This document shows positions 37,408 to 47,142 of a DNA stretch of 64,000 nucleotides, one piece after another. The DNA comes from Iodidimonas muriae (GTDB lineage: Bacteria; Pseudomonadota; Alphaproteobacteria; Sphingomonadales; Rhodothalassiaceae), in the NCBI RefSeq assembly GCF_014647255.1, contig NZ_BMOV01000002.1, positions 124,001-188,000 of the forward strand. Direction: 5' to 3'. The first letter of the stretch is position 1. Each line of letters starts with the position of its first letter. The notes under the pieces are model-generated. The model worked only from the letters and a program-made list of their open reading frames with translations. It was not told the origin of the DNA and ran no database searches. A program made the translations under genes and the position numbers.

Positions 37408-38229
37408 TTATAAAAGCACCCACAGCAGCAACGCCAAGCCCAACGCCACGCGATAAACAACAAATACGGTCATGCTGGCATGTTGCAACCAACGCATCAG
37501 GAAATGAATGGCCGCAAGGGCCGCCGCAAAGGATAAACCGGCCCCGATCAAGGCATCCTGCCATGGCCCATCCATCCCTTTTTCCACCAGATCAAATCCC
37601 GCCAGCGTACCGGCCGCCAAAATGGTGGGAATGGAAAGCAGCATGGAAAAATGCGCCGCATCCGGGCGCTTGAAGCCAAGCTGACGGGCCGCTGTCATGG
37701 TAATCCCCGCGCGGCTCGTACCCGGAATAAGCGCCAGAATCTGTGACAAACCGATCAGCAGCGCCGCCTTCAATCCCAGGCTCTTTATTTCTTTCTCGCA
37801 TGGCCTTTTTTGATCCACCCCGTAAAGAAGCAAGCCAAAGCCAATGCTGGCAAAAGCAATCACCAATGGGCTACGCAAGGCATCGATCAATCCGGTCAGC
37901 TTGAACGCCAATCCCGCTATCACCACCGGCATAGTGGCCAGAACCAATCCCCAAAATAGCGTCGGATAACGGCTGCCCGCCACAGCCCGACGGGCAGGCG
38001 CAACGCCAAGGCTTCCCAGCATTGCCAAAGCCAAGCCTTTCGTATCGCGCCAGAAATACAGCAAAACAGCCGCCAATGTGCCCACATGCACAGACACATC
38101 GATCAAAAGGCCCTGATCATCCCAGCCGGTAAGAACCGGCACCAGAACCAAATGCGCCGAAGAGGAAATGGGAAGGAATTCTGTGATCCCTTGCACAAGA
38201 GCAAGGATCAAAAGATGGAAAAGCGGCAT
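37408..38229 (-). CDS. uppP: Undecaprenyl-diphosphatase
   Basis: A 273-residue integral membrane enzyme that recycles undecaprenyl pyrophosphate to the monophosphate carrier for peptidoglycan and other polymers. Diagnostic motifs are QGITEFLPISSSAHL near residue 14-28 and PGTSRAGITMTAAR in the second half. Seven or eight spans are predicted. Overproduction of this protein in other bacteria gives bacitracin resistance (old name BacA). Stop and start are normal. Confidence 0.97.
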   Translation of the reverse strand: MPLFHLLILALVQGITEFLPISSSAHLVLVPVLTGWDDQGLLIDVSVHVGTLAAVLLYFWRDTKGLALAMLGSLGVAPARRAVAGSRYPTLFWGLVLATMPVVIAGLAFKLTGLIDALRSPLVIAFASIGFGLLLYGVDQKRPCEKEIKSLGLKAALLIGLSQILALIPGTSRAGITMTAARQLGFKRPDAAHFSMLLSIPTILAAGTLAGFDLVEKGMDGPWQDALIGAGLSFAAALAAIHFLMRWLQHASMTVFVVYRVALGLALLLWVLL

Positions 38230-38756
38230 TCACAGTCTCCGCATCACAAAGTCGCAAAAGCGATAAAAACAAGAATAAGGCACGCAACACAGCCTCGCTG
38301 TTATGCCCCGATCCCCTTCATCATGCCAGTGGTCCCTTGCCCCATATGGTGCAAGGTCCGTTCATGTGTTTGAACGCTGCGGATATGCTTGGTGTCCCGA
38401 AAACGCTTTATGCTCTCTTTTTTAAGACAGGTTTACTGCCCTATAGACCATTTCATACTCGTTTTCCAAAATTTATGATGATAGATTACCGATATCGAGA
38501 TTGTCAGAGCAGCAAGGTCGCCTCAATCTGTCGTCTTTTGCTGTATCGCATGGTCTTGATCCGCTGTCTCACCCAGCCAACGGGCATGGCCCCGGCCGGA
38601 TTGGGGAAGAAGGGCACAGTGTCACACGGAAACAAATGACATATCCCAAAGAAGAGGGGGCCGATGGCTTGACTGGCAAGCAGCCCAAATCGCCCTGACG
38701 AGCCGAGCCACCGGGCTGCCTGAATCGCCCAAGCCGCTATAAGAAAAGGATCCGCC
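38230..38756. other. 527-base stretch before gltD without an intact gene
   Basis: Contains a 22-bp imperfect palindrome (38335-38356, CCTTGC/GCAAGG around CCATATGG) and a fragment resembling a helix-turn-helix protein (38364-38640) with AT-rich codons unlike the neighbours. AAAAGGATC before gltD is its ribosome site. The gltD promoter must be here, but no clear pair was found. Confidence 0.6.
38364..38640 (+). pseudogene. Possible decayed helix-turn-helix gene fragment
   Basis: From the ATG at 38364 the frame reads CLNAADMLGVPKTLYALFFK, then TGLLPYRP and KFMMIDYR. The first part looks like the excisionase/MerR-type helix-turn-helix ('AADMLGV...LYAL...KTGLLP'). After MMID the frame stops looking protein-like. 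A +1 shift continues as ITDIEIVRAA, which suits the family better. TTT, AGA, ATA and CGA codons are common here and rare nearby. I read this as the remnant of an acquired DNA-binding gene with at least one frameshift. Low certainty. Confidence 0.3.
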
Positions 38757-40226
38757 ATGAGCGAGCCTATGCTGAAATTCGTCTCCATTGCCCAGGCCAT
38801 GCCGACCAAACGGTCGGCGGTGGAACGGCAAACGGATTTCAACGAGATTTATAGCGCTTTTGCTGCGGAAAAAGCCGCCGAACAGGCATCGCGCTGTTCG
38901 CAATGCGGCGTGCCATTTTGCCAAATCCATTGCCCCTTGCAAAACAACATCCCCGATTGGCTGCGTTTGGCCGCCCAAGGCCGCTGGGAAGAGGCCTATG
39001 AAATTTCATCGGCCACCAATTCCATGCCTGAAATATGTGGCCGCATCTGCCCGCAAGACCGGCTGTGCGAAGGCAATTGTGTCATTGAAAAGGGCTTTGA
39101 CTCCGTCACCATCGGGGCCGTGGAAAAACACATCACCGATCTGGCGTGGGAAAAAGGCTGGGTACGCCCCATCACGCCCCCCATGGAACGCGATCAAAGC
39201 GTTGGCATCATCGGGGCCGGACCTGCGGGGCTGGCGGCAGCCGAGCGCCTGCGCCGCAAGGGCTATCAAGTAACGGTCTATGATCGCTATGACCGCATCG
39301 GCGGGCTGCTGATTTATGGCATTCCCAATTTCAAGCTGGAAAAAGAGGTGGTCACGCGGCGCGGCCAGCGGTTGATCGACAGCGGCGTTACCTTCCGCCT
39401 GAATGTGGATATCGGGCGGGATCTGAGCTTTGGCGACCTGCGCAAAACCCATGACGCGGTTTTGATCGCCACCGGCACCTATAAGGCCCGCGATATGAAA
39501 GCGCCGGGCGTGGGATTGGGCAATATAGTCCCTGCGCTTCCTTATCTGGTTCATGCAAACCGCATTGGATTGGGCGATCAGCTGCCCGAATCCGATCTGG
39601 ATCGCTTTGATGTCGAAAACAAACGGGTTGTGGTGATCGGCGGCGGCGATACGGCTATGGATTGCGTGCGCACCGCCATCCGTCAGGGGGCCAGCGCCGT
39701 GACCTGCCTTTATCGCCGCGACCGGGACAATATGCCCGGCTCGGCCCGCGAAGTGGCCAATGCGGAAGAAGAAGGCGTCCAGTTCAACTGGCTCTCGGCC
39801 CCCGAAGCCTTTTTGGGGCGGCGCACGGTGAACGGCGTGCGGGTTTCCAGCATGCGCCTTGGCCCACCCGATTCCACAGGACGCCGCGCCCCGGAGCCTT
39901 TGCCCGACCAAAGCCACAGCCTGGACGCCGATCTGGTGATCCATGCCCTGGGATTTGAAGCCGAGAATCTCCCCAAAGCCTTTGGCACGACGGACCTTCT
40001 CACCACCGGATGGGGAACCGTGAAAACCGATCATCGCAGCATGACAACCTCTATCAAAGGGGTGTTTGCCGCAGGGGACATTGTGCGCGGGGCGTCCCTT
40101 GTGGTGTGGGCGGTGCGCGATGGTCAGGATGCCGCAAGCGCCATAGACCGCTATTTGAAGGACCAGCGCAATCCCAAGCCGGAAACGCAGCCAGACCGCA
40201 CAATGGCGCTTGAGACTGTCAGTTAG
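38757..40226 (+). CDS. gltD: Glutamate synthase small subunit
   Basis: A 489-residue NADPH-dependent subunit that feeds electrons to GltB. N-terminal cysteine groups CSQCGVPFCQIHCPLQN and CGRICPQDRLCEGNC bind [4Fe-4S] clusters. Two dinucleotide motifs follow: GAGPAGLAAAERL for FAD and VIGGGDTAMDCVRTA for NADPH. The family's usual order is gltB then gltD; here gltD comes first and a DUF2059 gene lies between. AAAAGGATC precedes the ATG. Confidence 0.97.
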   Translation: MSEPMLKFVSIAQAMPTKRSAVERQTDFNEIYSAFAAEKAAEQASRCSQCGVPFCQIHCPLQNNIPDWLRLAAQGRWEEAYEISSATNSMPEICGRICPQDRLCEGNCVIEKGFDSVTIGAVEKHITDLAWEKGWVRPITPPMERDQSVGIIGAGPAGLAAAERLRRKGYQVTVYDRYDRIGGLLIYGIPNFKLEKEVVTRRGQRLIDSGVTFRLNVDIGRDLSFGDLRKTHDAVLIATGTYKARDMKAPGVGLGNIVPALPYLVHANRIGLGDQLPESDLDRFDVENKRVVVIGGGDTAMDCVRTAIRQGASAVTCLYRRDRDNMPGSAREVANAEEEGVQFNWLSAPEAFLGRRTVNGVRVSSMRLGPPDSTGRRAPEPLPDQSHSLDADLVIHALGFEAENLPKAFGTTDLLTTGWGTVKTDHRSMTTSIKGVFAAGDIVRGASLVVWAVRDGQDAASAIDRYLKDQRNPKPETQPDRTMALETVS

Positions 40227-40291
40227 GGCTTGCGTAAAAAGCTACCTTTGGCGAGCATTGCCAACCTTCAATCCAACCGAAAGTTTAACGA

Positions 40292-40825
40292 ATGTTCCGA
40301 CTCTCCTTATCCCCTCTCCACGCGGTGCGCTCTTTTTCCTTTGCCGCGGTTTTTGCCGGGCTTTGCCTTGCCGCACCCGCCAGCGCCCAAGAGGATGAAG
40401 AAAAGACCGCCGCCATCCGTGAATTGGTAGAAATCACTCAGGTGGAAGCCATGGCCGACCAGATGATCGGCCTGTTCAATGAAGATATTCTACCCATGCT
40501 TTTGGAGGCCAATCCCGACCAGTCCGAAAAGCTGCGCACCATTGTTCGTGAAGAAGTAACGGCCACCATGAACGATATGAAACCGGCGGTGGTGGCCCTT
40601 ACGGCCTCTGTCTGGTCGCGGCATTTTTCAACGCAGGAAATCCGTGAACTGACCGCCTTCTACAAAACGCCTTTGGGCATCAAATTGCTGGAAAAACAGC
40701 CGGTCATCGCCCGCGAAAGCATGCAGGCAGGTATGCAGATGTCGCAACAGGCAGCCATGACAGCCATGGAGCATATCAAGCAGCGTTTGACCGCTGAATC
40801 CTTAAGCATTCCAGCGCCGCTTTAA
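40292..40825 (+). CDS. DUF2059 family exported protein
   Basis: A 177-residue protein with a signal peptide (AVFAGLCLAAPASAQ, cut near residue 33) and a helical DUF2059 domain. The domain signature is SRHFSTQEIRELTAFYKTPL, then GIKLLEKQP, and a C-terminal MQAGMQMSQQ helix. The family is of unknown function and probably periplasmic. Its place between gltD and gltB is unusual; spacing (65 bases before, 126 after) allows its own promoter. No glutamate link is evident. Confidence 0.85.
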   Translation: MFRLSLSPLHAVRSFSFAAVFAGLCLAAPASAQEDEEKTAAIRELVEITQVEAMADQMIGLFNEDILPMLLEANPDQSEKLRTIVREEVTATMNDMKPAVVALTASVWSRHFSTQEIRELTAFYKTPLGIKLLEKQPVIARESMQAGMQMSQQAAMTAMEHIKQRLTAESLSIPAPL

Positions 40826-40951
40826 GACCCTTTCCGCCGGCGCGCCAAGGCCCCGTGCTTCGGGCGCGGCTGGAAAGACCCAAGCCATTCGTCACCCTAT
40901 GGACCCTTAACCGCTTATGTTGATGGTCCGCGATGTCAGGAAAGACCCCAG

Positions 40952-43900
40952 ATGAGTGTTTACCCCCCCAGCGCCATTGGCCTTTACGATCCCATGGACG
41001 AGCATGCCGCCTGCGGTGTCGGCCTTGTCGCCGCCGTGAACGGAAAGCCTTCGCGTCGCGTGGTGCTGTCAGGCATCGAAGCACTGAAAGCCGTGTGGCA
41101 CCGGGGGGCTGTGGATGCAGACGGAAAAACCGGCGACGGTGCGGGTATCCATCTGGAAATTCCCCATGCGCTGTTCCGCGATCATGCGGAACGCATGGGC
41201 CAGAACATCGCTGAAGATGAGCGCATCGCCGTAGGCATGGTGTTTTTGCCGCGTACCGACCTTTCGGCGCAAGAACGCTGCCGCTCCATCGTTGAGGGCG
41301 CCATTCTCGCAGCCGGGCACAAGATCTATGGCTGGCGGCAAGTACCGGTGGATGCATCCGTCATCGGAACCAAGGCGCAATCCACCCGCCCCGAAATCGA
41401 ACAGATCCTCATCTCCAATGCCAAAGGCCTGGATGAAGAACATTTTGAACGCGACTTATATGTGATCCGCCGCACCATCGAAAAAGCGGTCATAAAAGCA
41501 CAGATCAATGAATTTTATATCTGTTCGCTATCGGCCCGGTCGATCATCTATAAGGGGCTGTTTCTGGCTGAACAATTATCGGTGTTTTATCCCGATCTGA
41601 AAGACAGTCGTTTTGTATCGTCTTTCGCGCTTTATCATCAGCGCTATTCCACCAACACATTTCCGCAATGGTGGCTGGCCCAGCCTTTCCGCATGATCGC
41701 CCATAATGGCGAAATCAATACCGTGCGTGGCAATGTGAACTGGATGCGCAGCCACCAGATCCGCATGGCCTCTCTGGCCTTTGGCGACCGCGGTGAAGCC
41801 ATCAAGCCTGTGGTGCCGCAAGGCGCGTCGGATTCCGCCGCCCTCGATTCGGTGTTCGAGCTTTTGGTGCGTGCCGGCCGCTCCGCCCCCATGGCCAAAA
41901 GCCTTCTGGTGCCGGAATCCTGGTCGAAACGGGTCACCATGCCCGATGCACATCGCGCCATGTATGCCTATTGCAATTCGGTGATGGAACCTTGGGATGG
42001 CCCCGCCGCCCTTGTCGCTTATGACGGGCGTTTTGCCATGGCAGGGCTGGACCGCAACGGCCTGCGTCCCTTGCGCTATACGGTCACCCGCGATGGCTTG
42101 GTGGTTGTCGGCTCGGAAGCGGGCATGGTGGTGGTCCATGAAGAAGATGTGGCGGAAAAGGGCCGTTTGGGGCCGGGCCAGATGATCGCCGTGGATCTGG
42201 CAGAAGGCCGCTTTTACCATGACCGCGATCTCAAGGATCAACTGGCGGCTGCCCGGCCTTTTGAACGCTGGGTGCGCCATTTTAAAGATTTCGCCGATAT
42301 CGTCCCCGACGATCGGGACGAGCCTTCGGCCTTCGATCATTCCGAATTACGCCGCCGACAAATTCTGGCGGGGCTCAGCCATGAAGATCTGGAACTGATC
42401 CTGCACCCGCAGGCCGCCGAGGCCAAAGAGGCCATCGGATCCATGGGCGACGACACCCCCCTTGCGGTGCTATCCACGCATTATCGCCCCTTGTCGCACT
42501 ATTTCCGGCAGAATTTCTCGCAAGTGACCAACCCCCCCATTGATCCTTTGCGCGAACAACGGGTGATGTCGCTCAAAACCCGGTTCGGGAATTTCGGCAA
42601 TGTTTTGGATGGCGACAATCCGCAAAACAATGTGCTGATTCTTGAAAGTCCGGTGCTGACCTCGCGGGAATATGCCGCTTTGCTTGATTATTGGGGCAAT
42701 GAAGCCACCATCATCGATTGCACCTTTGATATCCATGAAGGCTCTGGCGCACTGAAATCGGCGCTGGACCGTATCCGCGCCGAAGCGGAAGATGCGGTGC
42801 GCTCTGGCTTGGGGCAGATTTTCCTGACCGATGAAAAAGTCTCCCCGGATCGGGCGCCGGTGCCGATGATTCTGGCCACCGGCGGGGTCCACACACATCT
42901 TCTCAATCAGGGCCTTCGCACCTTTGCCAGCCTTAATGTGCGGGCCGCCGATTGTGTGGATACCCATGCCTATGCGGTGCTGATCGGCGTTGGAGCGACA
43001 ACGGTCAACGCCTATCTGGCGCAAGAAGCGCTGCAAGAGCGCCATAGCCGTGGCCTGTTTGGCAGCATGAGCCTTGAAAAATGCCTGAGCAACTGGAAAG
43101 AAGCCATCGACAATGGCTTGCTGAAAATCATTTCCAAAATGGGCATCAGTGTCATTTCCAGCTATCGCGGCGGGGGCAATTTCGAAGCTCTGGGCCTGTC
43201 GCGGGCCTTGGCTGCGGAATTTTTCCCCAATGTGCCATCGAAAATTTCCGGCATCGGCCTTGCGGGCATTGAAGAAACCCTGCGCGCCAATCACGCCCGC
43301 GCTTTTGGCGAAGATGTCACCAGCCTGCCCATTGGCGGCCTATACCGCTATCGTGCCGGTGGGGAAACCCATGCCTTTGAAGGCCGCCTGATCCATATGC
43401 TGCAAATGGCCGTGGCCAGCGGGGCCAGTTCGCAATTCCGCCATTATGTGGATGCTCTGGCCAAGCTGCCGCCGGTCAATCTGCGTGATCTGATGGACTT
43501 TGTCCCCAAGCAAAAGCCCGTCAATCTGGACGAGGTGGAATCGGTGACCGCACTCAGGAAGCGCTTTGTAACACCGGGCATGAGCATGGGGGCGCTCTCC
43601 CCCGAAGCCCATGAAACGCTGGCCATTGCCATGAACCGTATCGGGGCAAAATCGGTATCGGGCGAGGGGGGCGAGGATGAGCGCCGCTTCACGCCTTATG
43701 CCAATGGCGACAATGCCAATTCCCCCATCAAGCAGATCGCGTCCGGGCGCTTTGGCGTCACGGCGAAATATCTCAATAATTGCGAAGAAGTGGAAATCAA
43801 GGTCGCCCAAGGCGCAAAGCCCGGTGAAGGCGGCCAGCTTCCCGGCTTCAAGGTGACGGAATTGATCGCCAAGCTGCGCCATTCCACCCCCGGCGTTATG

Positions 43901-45457
43901 CTGATCTCTCCGCCGCCCCATCATGATATTTATTCCATCGAAGATCTGGCCCAGCTGATCTACGATCTCAAGCAGATCAACCCCATCGCCCGGGTTTGCG
44001 TGAAGCTGGTGGCCTCTGCCGGCATCGGCACCATTGCCGCCGGTGTGGCCAAAGCCCATGCGGATGTGATCCAGATTTCCGGCCATTCGGGCGGCACCGG
44101 GGCATCGCCGCAAACCTCTATCAAATATGCCGGTGCCCCATGGGAGCTTGGGTTGGCCGAAGTGAATCAGGTGCTGACCCTGAACCGCCTGCGCCACCGG
44201 GTCCGCCTGCGGGTGGATGGCGGCATCAAAACCGGGCGCGATATTGTTATCGGGGCGCTTTTGGGGGCCGAGGAATTCGGCATCGGCACCGCATCATTGG
44301 TGGCCATGGGCTGCTTGATGGTGCGTCAATGCCATTCCAATACCTGCCCCGTGGGCATTTGCACCCAAGATGAAGCCTTGCGCAAAAAATTCGACGGATC
44401 GGCGGAAAAAGTGGTCAATCTGATGACCTTCCTTGCCGAAGATGTGCGAGAAATTCTTGCAAAACTCGGGGCCACCTCTCTAGAGGAAATCGTCGGGCGT
44501 TCCGATCTGTTGCGGCAGGTAAGCCGCGGGTCACCACGTCTGGACGATCTGGATCTCAACCCCATACTCGTGCGCGTCGACGCCTCTGATGAAGAGCGCA
44601 TCTGCCGCGTGGATGGCCGCAATGAAGTGCCCGACACCCTGGATGCCCGCATGGTAGAAGATGCCAAGCCGGTGTTCGAACGCGGGGAGAAAATGCAGCT
44701 CACCTATGCGGTGCGCAACACCCACCGCGCCGTTGGTACCCGCTTTTCCGCCCATCTGATACGCCAAAAGCGGCACAAGGATATGGCTCCCGGCCATGTA
44801 ACGGTGCAGCTCAAGGGCTCTGCAGGCCAATCCCTTGGAGCCTTTGCTGTGCGCGGGTTGAAGCTGGTGGTTTATGGCGATGCCAATGATTATGTGGGCA
44901 AGGGTTTGTCGGGCGGCACCATCGTTGTGCGCCCGCCCGCCCGCTCGCCTTTGGCCAGCAATGAAAACACTATCATCGGCAATACGGTGCTTTATGGGGC
45001 CACATCGGGGCAGTTATTTGCCGCAGGGCAAGCGGGCGAACGCTTTGCCGTGCGCAATTCCGGCGCCGAAGTGGTGGTCGAGGGCTGTGGCGACAATGGC
45101 TGCGAATATATGACAGGCGGCACCGCCGTGATTTTGGGATCGGTGGGCGATAATTTCGCCGCAGGCATGACCGGCGGCATGGCCTTTGTCTATGATGACC
45201 GGGAGATTCTGGACAATCACCTCAACCGCGACACGGTGGTGTTCGACCGCATCCGTTCGCCGCGCTGGGAAGCGGAATTGAAACGCCTGATCGAACGGCA
45301 TTTGCTGGAAACGGACAGCCGCCATGCTGCCATGCTTTTAAGCAACTGGGCAGAAACCCTTGAGCGCGTGTGGCAGGTGGTGCCAAAGGAAATGCTTTCA
45401 CGTCTGCCCTTTCCTTTGGTGGAAAACGCCCAGACGGCCGAAAAAGAAACCGCTTAA
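40952..45457 (+). CDS. gltB: Glutamate synthase large subunit
   Basis: A 1501-residue enzyme making two glutamates from glutamine and 2-oxoglutarate. A short propeptide (residues 1-20) precedes C21 of EHAACGVG, the N-terminal glutaminase nucleophile after cleavage. The central and FMN-binding synthase domains follow (GEGGEDERRF, then SGHSGGTGASPQTS). The [3Fe-4S] cysteines are in CLMVRQCHSNTCPVG near residue 1120. The C-terminal beta-helix domain has the GXXGXXXG repeats. Works with GltD. Confidence 0.99.
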   Translation: MSVYPPSAIGLYDPMDEHAACGVGLVAAVNGKPSRRVVLSGIEALKAVWHRGAVDADGKTGDGAGIHLEIPHALFRDHAERMGQNIAEDERIAVGMVFLPRTDLSAQERCRSIVEGAILAAGHKIYGWRQVPVDASVIGTKAQSTRPEIEQILISNAKGLDEEHFERDLYVIRRTIEKAVIKAQINEFYICSLSARSIIYKGLFLAEQLSVFYPDLKDSRFVSSFALYHQRYSTNTFPQWWLAQPFRMIAHNGEINTVRGNVNWMRSHQIRMASLAFGDRGEAIKPVVPQGASDSAALDSVFELLVRAGRSAPMAKSLLVPESWSKRVTMPDAHRAMYAYCNSVMEPWDGPAALVAYDGRFAMAGLDRNGLRPLRYTVTRDGLVVVGSEAGMVVVHEEDVAEKGRLGPGQMIAVDLAEGRFYHDRDLKDQLAAARPFERWVRHFKDFADIVPDDRDEPSAFDHSELRRRQILAGLSHEDLELILHPQAAEAKEAIGSMGDDTPLAVLSTHYRPLSHYFRQNFSQVTNPPIDPLREQRVMSLKTRFGNFGNVLDGDNPQNNVLILESPVLTSREYAALLDYWGNEATIIDCTFDIHEGSGALKSALDRIRAEAEDAVRSGLGQIFLTDEKVSPDRAPVPMILATGGVHTHLLNQGLRTFASLNVRAADCVDTHAYAVLIGVGATTVNAYLAQEALQERHSRGLFGSMSLEKCLSNWKEAIDNGLLKIISKMGISVISSYRGGGNFEALGLSRALAAEFFPNVPSKISGIGLAGIEETLRANHARAFGEDVTSLPIGGLYRYRAGGETHAFEGRLIHMLQMAVASGASSQFRHYVDALAKLPPVNLRDLMDFVPKQKPVNLDEVESVTALRKRFVTPGMSMGALSPEAHETLAIAMNRIGAKSVSGEGGEDERRFTPYANGDNANSPIKQIASGRFGVTAKYLNNCEEVEIKVAQGAKPGEGGQLPGFKVTELIAKLRHSTPGVMLISPPPHHDIYSIEDLAQLIYDLKQINPIARVCVKLVASAGIGTIAAGVAKAHADVIQISGHSGGTGASPQTSIKYAGAPWELGLAEVNQVLTLNRLRHRVRLRVDGGIKTGRDIVIGALLGAEEFGIGTASLVAMGCLMVRQCHSNTCPVGICTQDEALRKKFDGSAEKVVNLMTFLAEDVREILAKLGATSLEEIVGRSDLLRQVSRGSPRLDDLDLNPILVRVDASDEERICRVDGRNEVPDTLDARMVEDAKPVFERGEKMQLTYAVRNTHRAVGTRFSAHLIRQKRHKDMAPGHVTVQLKGSAGQSLGAFAVRGLKLVVYGDANDYVGKGLSGGTIVVRPPARSPLASNENTIIGNTVLYGATSGQLFAAGQAGERFAVRNSGAEVVVEGCGDNGCEYMTGGTAVILGSVGDNFAAGMTGGMAFVYDDREILDNHLNRDTVVFDRIRSPRWEAELKRLIERHLLETDSRHAAMLLSNWAETLERVWQVVPKEMLSRLPFPLVENAQTAEKETA

Positions 45458-45498
45458 AACCGCCAATATCTTCCACAATCAGTATCTTCGGCAAAAAG

Positions 45499-45527
45499 AA
45501 AAGGGCAGCTCAAAAGCTGCCCTTTTT
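45499..45527 (+). terminator. Intrinsic terminator after gltB
   Basis: A perfect 12-bp stem AAAAGGGCAGCT / AGCTGCCCTTTT with loop CAAA and a T-run, 41 bases past gltB. The A-run on the other side could also serve the opposite strand, where the exporter permease ends at 45550. Confidence 0.92.
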
Positions 45528-45549
45528 GCATGGTTGGAAGGGGGTCAGC

Positions 45550-47142
45550 CTATCCCCCTTGGCGTACCAATTTTATGAGCTGACCGACTTTTGGCTTGCC
45601 GCTGGACAAAACGGCGATGCGGAAAATCTTGCCCGATGCCCACAGCAACACGGCAATGGTGAAAAGCTGCACCAATACAGAGCCGACAATATCAAGCATC
45701 GGCGGCTCGGACGTGGCCCGCGCCATCATCATGAACGGCCCAAAGAACGGCATCCATGACAATAACTGCGCGCCGGACCCATTTGGGTCATCGGCAACAG
45801 CCCAAACCACAAAGGGGACCACCATCATCAACAGCACCATGGGCGTGGACATGTTCTGCACGTCCCGCGATGTTTCGCAAAATGCTCCCAAGGTGAGAAA
45901 GATGCCCGCAAACAGGAAATAACCAAGGACAAAATAAACAAACAACGCCGGAAGAATGGGCTGTTTGGAAAACACGTCCAGCAAAATTCCCGCAAATTCT
46001 ACAAAGTCGCTCCCACCCGCCAACAGGATGACCGCAAGGAACATTCCCACCGAAAAGGCAAACATGGTCAGCGCCACCAAAGACGAGCCTAAAAGCTTGC
46101 CGATCAGCAACTGATTGGGTGTTACAGAACTGACCAGCACCTCGATGATCCGGCTGGATTTTTCTTCCATGGTGTTGTTCATCAACATGAACATATTGAT
46201 ATAGAGAAAATAAATCAGCATCACCGACAAGGCGCGCGGCAAAATGCGGGCGATCATGTCCGCCGTCGTCAATTCCCGACCATCCTTGGCAGAAATATCC
46301 AGCGTCCGGAGAGGAGCTCTGTAATCCATCCGCTCCAGAACCTCTGAATCTCCAGCATAGGCCACAAGTTCCGTCTTTTGAAACACCACATTCGCAGCCC
46401 TTGGCAAACGTCTGGCGAGGCTTTCCGGAAGGGCACCATTGCTCCAGATCTGCACGCTTTGCCCGGGTTCCGCATAGCCAAGGGCAGAGGGGCTGCCGGG
46501 CTGTACAGGTGCGGCATCAGGCTGGATCAACACCACAGCGCTCAATGTCTCCGGCTTGTCACTATCGGGAACAGTTATATTCCGTTCGCCAGTAAGCCAC
46601 GGCCGTAAATAATCCGCTGGCGCTCCCCTGAGGTCCGCTTTTGCCAGATCGTCAGGCACATCCACCAGACGCAGGGTTTTAGGCTCCAGAACCGGTGGCG
46701 GCGACCCGGGCTTTACAAACGGAGCGGCGATGCTCATGGCCCAGACAAGCCCGCCATTGTTCAAAAACGCATCGGCATCGGCATCTGTAAAATCACTGCG
46801 GCGTTTCAATAGCAAAGGAGGCACTTGTCTAGGGTCAAGGCCCTGATCGGTTTTAAACTCCGGAAACGCATAGGCGCGGACATAAGAGGTAATCTCTGCC
46901 AGCGCATTTCGCGCATAAACACGCTTGATCTCCTGCGCCAGCATATCGCCATAACGCGCCTCTTCTGTCAGATCCACAATAGCCACATTGCGAATGACAC
47001 TGGTATGCGAAGACAACCATTGCGGCACAAACATGCCCGCAGACATCAATAACGGGATCAGTACAAGGGAAATGAGAAAACTTTTGGTCCGCACCGTCTC
47101 CACAAATTCATGGCGTGCAACAAGCGAAATTCCCCGAATCAT
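45550..47142 (-). CDS. ABC exporter permease (ABC-2 / NatB-like)
   Basis: A 530-residue permease. One N-terminal span (residues about 18-36), a periplasmic domain of about 270 residues, then five or more spans (near ALSVMLIYFLYINMFML and beyond). MNNTMEEKSSRIIEVLVSSV is typical of the NatB/YhaP type that exports sodium or other substrates. ATG 47142 overlaps the stop of the ATPase gene by 4 bases (ATGA), so the two form one operon. The substrate is not known. Confidence 0.92.
   Translation of the reverse strand: MIRGISLVARHEFVETVRTKSFLISLVLIPLLMSAGMFVPQWLSSHTSVIRNVAIVDLTEEARYGDMLAQEIKRVYARNALAEITSYVRAYAFPEFKTDQGLDPRQVPPLLLKRRSDFTDADADAFLNNGGLVWAMSIAAPFVKPGSPPPVLEPKTLRLVDVPDDLAKADLRGAPADYLRPWLTGERNITVPDSDKPETLSAVVLIQPDAAPVQPGSPSALGYAEPGQSVQIWSNGALPESLARRLPRAANVVFQKTELVAYAGDSEVLERMDYRAPLRTLDISAKDGRELTTADMIARILPRALSVMLIYFLYINMFMLMNNTMEEKSSRIIEVLVSSVTPNQLLIGKLLGSSLVALTMFAFSVGMFLAVILLAGGSDFVEFAGILLDVFSKQPILPALFVYFVLGYFLFAGIFLTLGAFCETSRDVQNMSTPMVLLMMVVPFVVWAVADDPNGSGAQLLSWMPFFGPFMMMARATSEPPMLDIVGSVLVQLFTIAVLLWASGKIFRIAVLSSGKPKVGQLIKLVRQGG

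Noticed and set aside
38501-38698. 65-codon frame before gltD
   Set aside because: No ribosome site, ends just before gltD, composition not coding-like. Kept only as part of the possible decayed fragment.
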